From: Bacteriovoracaceae bacterium
GTDB lineage: Bacteria > Bdellovibrionota > Bacteriovoracia > Bacteriovoracales > Bacteriovoracaceae
Length of the DNA stretch: 6,445 nucleotides
Direction of reading: 5' to 3'
Assembly: GCA_947448095.1 (NCBI GenBank)
Contig: CANFNN010000173.1
Span: forward strand, 1-6,445
Part shown: in pieces, positions 4,996-6,445 of the stretch
Layout of the letters: each line of letters starts with the position of its first letter
Numbering within the stretch: the stretch's first letter is position 1
The notes under the pieces: generated by a model
Told to the model about the DNA's origin: nothing
Database searches by the model: none
The model's input: only the letters and a program-made list of their open reading frames with translations
Made by a program: the position numbers and the translations under genes

Positions 4996-6321
4996 ATGTC
5001 ATCGAACGCAAACGTATCAAAACTTGAAGAACTAAAAAAACGTGTTTTCTTTACAATTTTGATGTTGGGAATTTATCGTGTTGCTACACAGGTGCCTACC
5101 CCAGGGGTTGATGGTGCAGCTTTATCTTCTTTTTTTGATGGTATGAAGGGATCACTCTTTAGTGTATTTAACACTTTTAGTGGTGGAGCTCTTGAGCGTT
5201 TTTCAGTTCTTGCTTTGGGGATAATGCCCTATATAACGTCTTCAATTATTTTTAGTCTTCTTTCATACTCTATACCTGCATTAGGTGAGCTTCAGAAAGA
5301 GCCTGATGGCCATAAAAAGATTTCTCAATATACACGTTATGCCACCGTTCTTTTGTGTTTCTTTCAGGGCTATGGCTTAGCTGTTGGTTTAGAGAACATC
5401 AGAAGCCCAAATGGGCTTCCGGTGGTAATCGATCCTGGTATGTCCTTCAGACTTTTGACTGTAATAAGTCTAACCGCTGGGACTATGTTTGTAATGTGGC
5501 TTGGTGAGCAAATTACTGAGCGTGGAATTGGAAACGGAATTTCATTGATTATTTTTGCTGGAATTGCCGCCGGAATACCTAGGGGTATTCGCGATACTTT
5601 TCAATTGCTCCAAAACGGCGAGATGAGTATCGTTAATTTACTGATCGTCCTATCTATTATATTAGTCTCGTTTTGGTTCATTATTTATGTTGAACGTGCT
5701 TTTAGAAAAGTTCCAGTACAGTACGCTAAGCGCGTAGTTAATAATCGTGTATTTGGCGGTCAATCGTCGCATTTGCCAATTAAAGTAAACATTTCTGGCG
5801 TAATGCCTCCAATCTTTGCTTCAGCGCTTTTAGGCTTTCCGACTACAATTTCACAATTCATTCCTCAAAATAGTCCAGCAAAATCATATTTCTCAAATAT
5901 TGAACAACTATTTTACCCTGGAAAAATGCTATATAATATTGTTTTTATTGGACTTATTATTTTCTTTGCATATTTTTACTCTACAATTCAGTTTAAGACA
6001 GACGACGTATCAGAATCACTAAAGAAAAATGGTGGATTCATCCCTGGAATTCGTCCAGGCGAGCAAACTGCTGATTTTTTAAATAAAGTAATCAGCAGGC
6101 TTACTCTTGTTGGCGCAATATATGTTGCTGGCATTTGTATTATGCCTGCAATCCTTTTTAACTATGCTAAAGTACCGTTTTATTTCGGCGGAACATCACT
6201 TCTGATATTAGTCGGTGTCGCTATCGATACTATGGCTCAAGCAGAAGGATTTATGATCTCGCAAAGACTCGATACTGCCTACAAAGTTAAGGGTAAGTAT
6301 TCCGGTGCTAAGAGGTTTTAA
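4996..6321 (+). CDS. secY: Preprotein translocase channel subunit SecY
   Basis: SecY is the pore of the SecYEG translocon in the cytoplasmic membrane, moving unfolded proteins across or into the membrane with SecA or ribosomes. The 441-residue length matches E. coli (443). Ten membrane segments are predicted by alignment, near residues 17-35, 71-92, 113-132, 151-172, 181-200, 213-233, 266-289, 311-330, 370-390 and 396-416, with a plug region at about 58-70 (FNTFSGGALERFS). Signature blocks include LALGIMPYITSS (72-83), MWLGEQITERGIGNGIS (167-183), YAKR (243-246), and PGIRPGEQTA (350-359), whose Arg353 corresponds to the functionally critical Arg357 of E. coli; FYFGGTSLLI is at 395-404. Residue 87 is Ser where the signature normally has Gln. 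AGAGGA at 4983-4988 is the likely ribosome binding site. TAA is followed by a second in-frame TAA. Confidence 0.99.
   Translation: MSSNANVSKLEELKKRVFFTILMLGIYRVATQVPTPGVDGAALSSFFDGMKGSLFSVFNTFSGGALERFSVLALGIMPYITSSIIFSLLSYSIPALGELQKEPDGHKKISQYTRYATVLLCFFQGYGLAVGLENIRSPNGLPVVIDPGMSFRLLTVISLTAGTMFVMWLGEQITERGIGNGISLIIFAGIAAGIPRGIRDTFQLLQNGEMSIVNLLIVLSIILVSFWFIIYVERAFRKVPVQYAKRVVNNRVFGGQSSHLPIKVNISGVMPPIFASALLGFPTTISQFIPQNSPAKSYFSNIEQLFYPGKMLYNIVFIGLIIFFAYFYSTIQFKTDDVSESLKKNGGFIPGIRPGEQTADFLNKVISRLTLVGAIYVAGICIMPAILFNYAKVPFYFGGTSLLILVGVAIDTMAQAEGFMISQRLDTAYKVKGKYSGAKRF
6310..6315 (+). promoter_or_regulatory. Ribosome binding site of adk inside the secY 3' end
   Basis: AAGAGG lies within the last codons of secY, 9 bases before the adk ATG at 6325. 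Since the gap between the two genes is only three bases (the second TAA), adk translation is likely coupled to completion of SecY, and the two are co-transcribed. Confidence 0.7.
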
Positions 6322-6324
6322 TAA

Positions 6325-6445
6325 ATGAAATCACACTTGATCTTTATTGGAGCCCCAGGTTCTGGTAAGGGCACCCAGGCGAATAAGTTTGTAACCGAAA
6401 GGTCATTTAAGCATATTTCAACTGGCGATCTATTAAGAGCAGAAA
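6325..6445 (+). CDS. adk: Adenylate kinase, 5' part (3' end outside window)
   Basis: Adenylate kinase interconverts ATP plus AMP with two ADP in the cytoplasm. Only the first 40 residues are present. They contain the glycine-rich P-loop GAPGSGKGTQ (residues 9-18, phosphate-binding Lys15) and the AMP-binding start HISTGDLLRA (30-39), which together identify Adk and separate it from other nucleotide monophosphate kinases. The ATG is 3 bases after the secY stop with a ribosome binding site in the secY end. The secY-adk pair is common outside Gammaproteobacteria (for example in Bacillota and former Deltaproteobacteria), where map, infA and rpmJ often follow; that continuation cannot be seen here. 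The LID domain and any zinc cysteines lie outside the window. Confidence 0.96.
   Translation, partial: MKSHLIFIGAPGSGKGTQANKFVTERSFKHISTGDLLRAE

Overview
This window is one uninterrupted, co-directional stretch of ribosomal-protein operon: the 3' end of the S10 operon running straight into the spc operon, then the start of adk. Order on the + strand: rplP (3' part), rpmC, rpsQ, rplN, rplX, rplE, rpsN, rpsH, rplF, rplR, rpsE, rpmD, rplO, secY, adk (5' part). The 13 complete genes are intact and near family length. Gaps run from 3 to 24 bases, leaving no room for a terminator or a separate promoter; in E. coli, by contrast, S10 and spc are separated by a terminator and promoter between rpsQ and rplN. 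There is no gene-free stretch over 24 bases, and no RNA gene, mobile element, CRISPR array or origin.

The source is a low-GC bacterium (roughly 40% by eye). The long (101-residue) S14, proteobacterial-looking L5, L6, S5 and SecY, and adk directly after secY (rather than rpmJ as in E. coli) fit a low-GC relative of the former Deltaproteobacteria. Bdellovibrionota / Bacteriovoracales is my best guess, but it is an inference from general resemblance. Nearly every gene has a clear purine-rich Shine-Dalgarno, often overlapping the stop codon of the gene before it, as expected for translational coupling. All complete genes use ATG; stops are TAA except TAG in rpmC and rpsQ, and no gene ends in TGA.

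The products work together. L16, L29, L14, L24, L5, L6, L18, L30 and L15 build the large subunit; S17, S14, S8 and S5 the small subunit. SecY is the membrane channel that receives secreted and membrane proteins, and adenylate kinase balances adenine nucleotides.

I see no undescribed system here. What deserves a second look are lineage-specific details inside otherwise standard proteins: an Ala/Lys/Pro repeat tail on L16, a charged N-terminal extension on S5, an S14 with half of the zinc-binding cysteines, a Gln-to-Ser change in the SecY signature motif, and departures from conserved motifs in L5 and S17.
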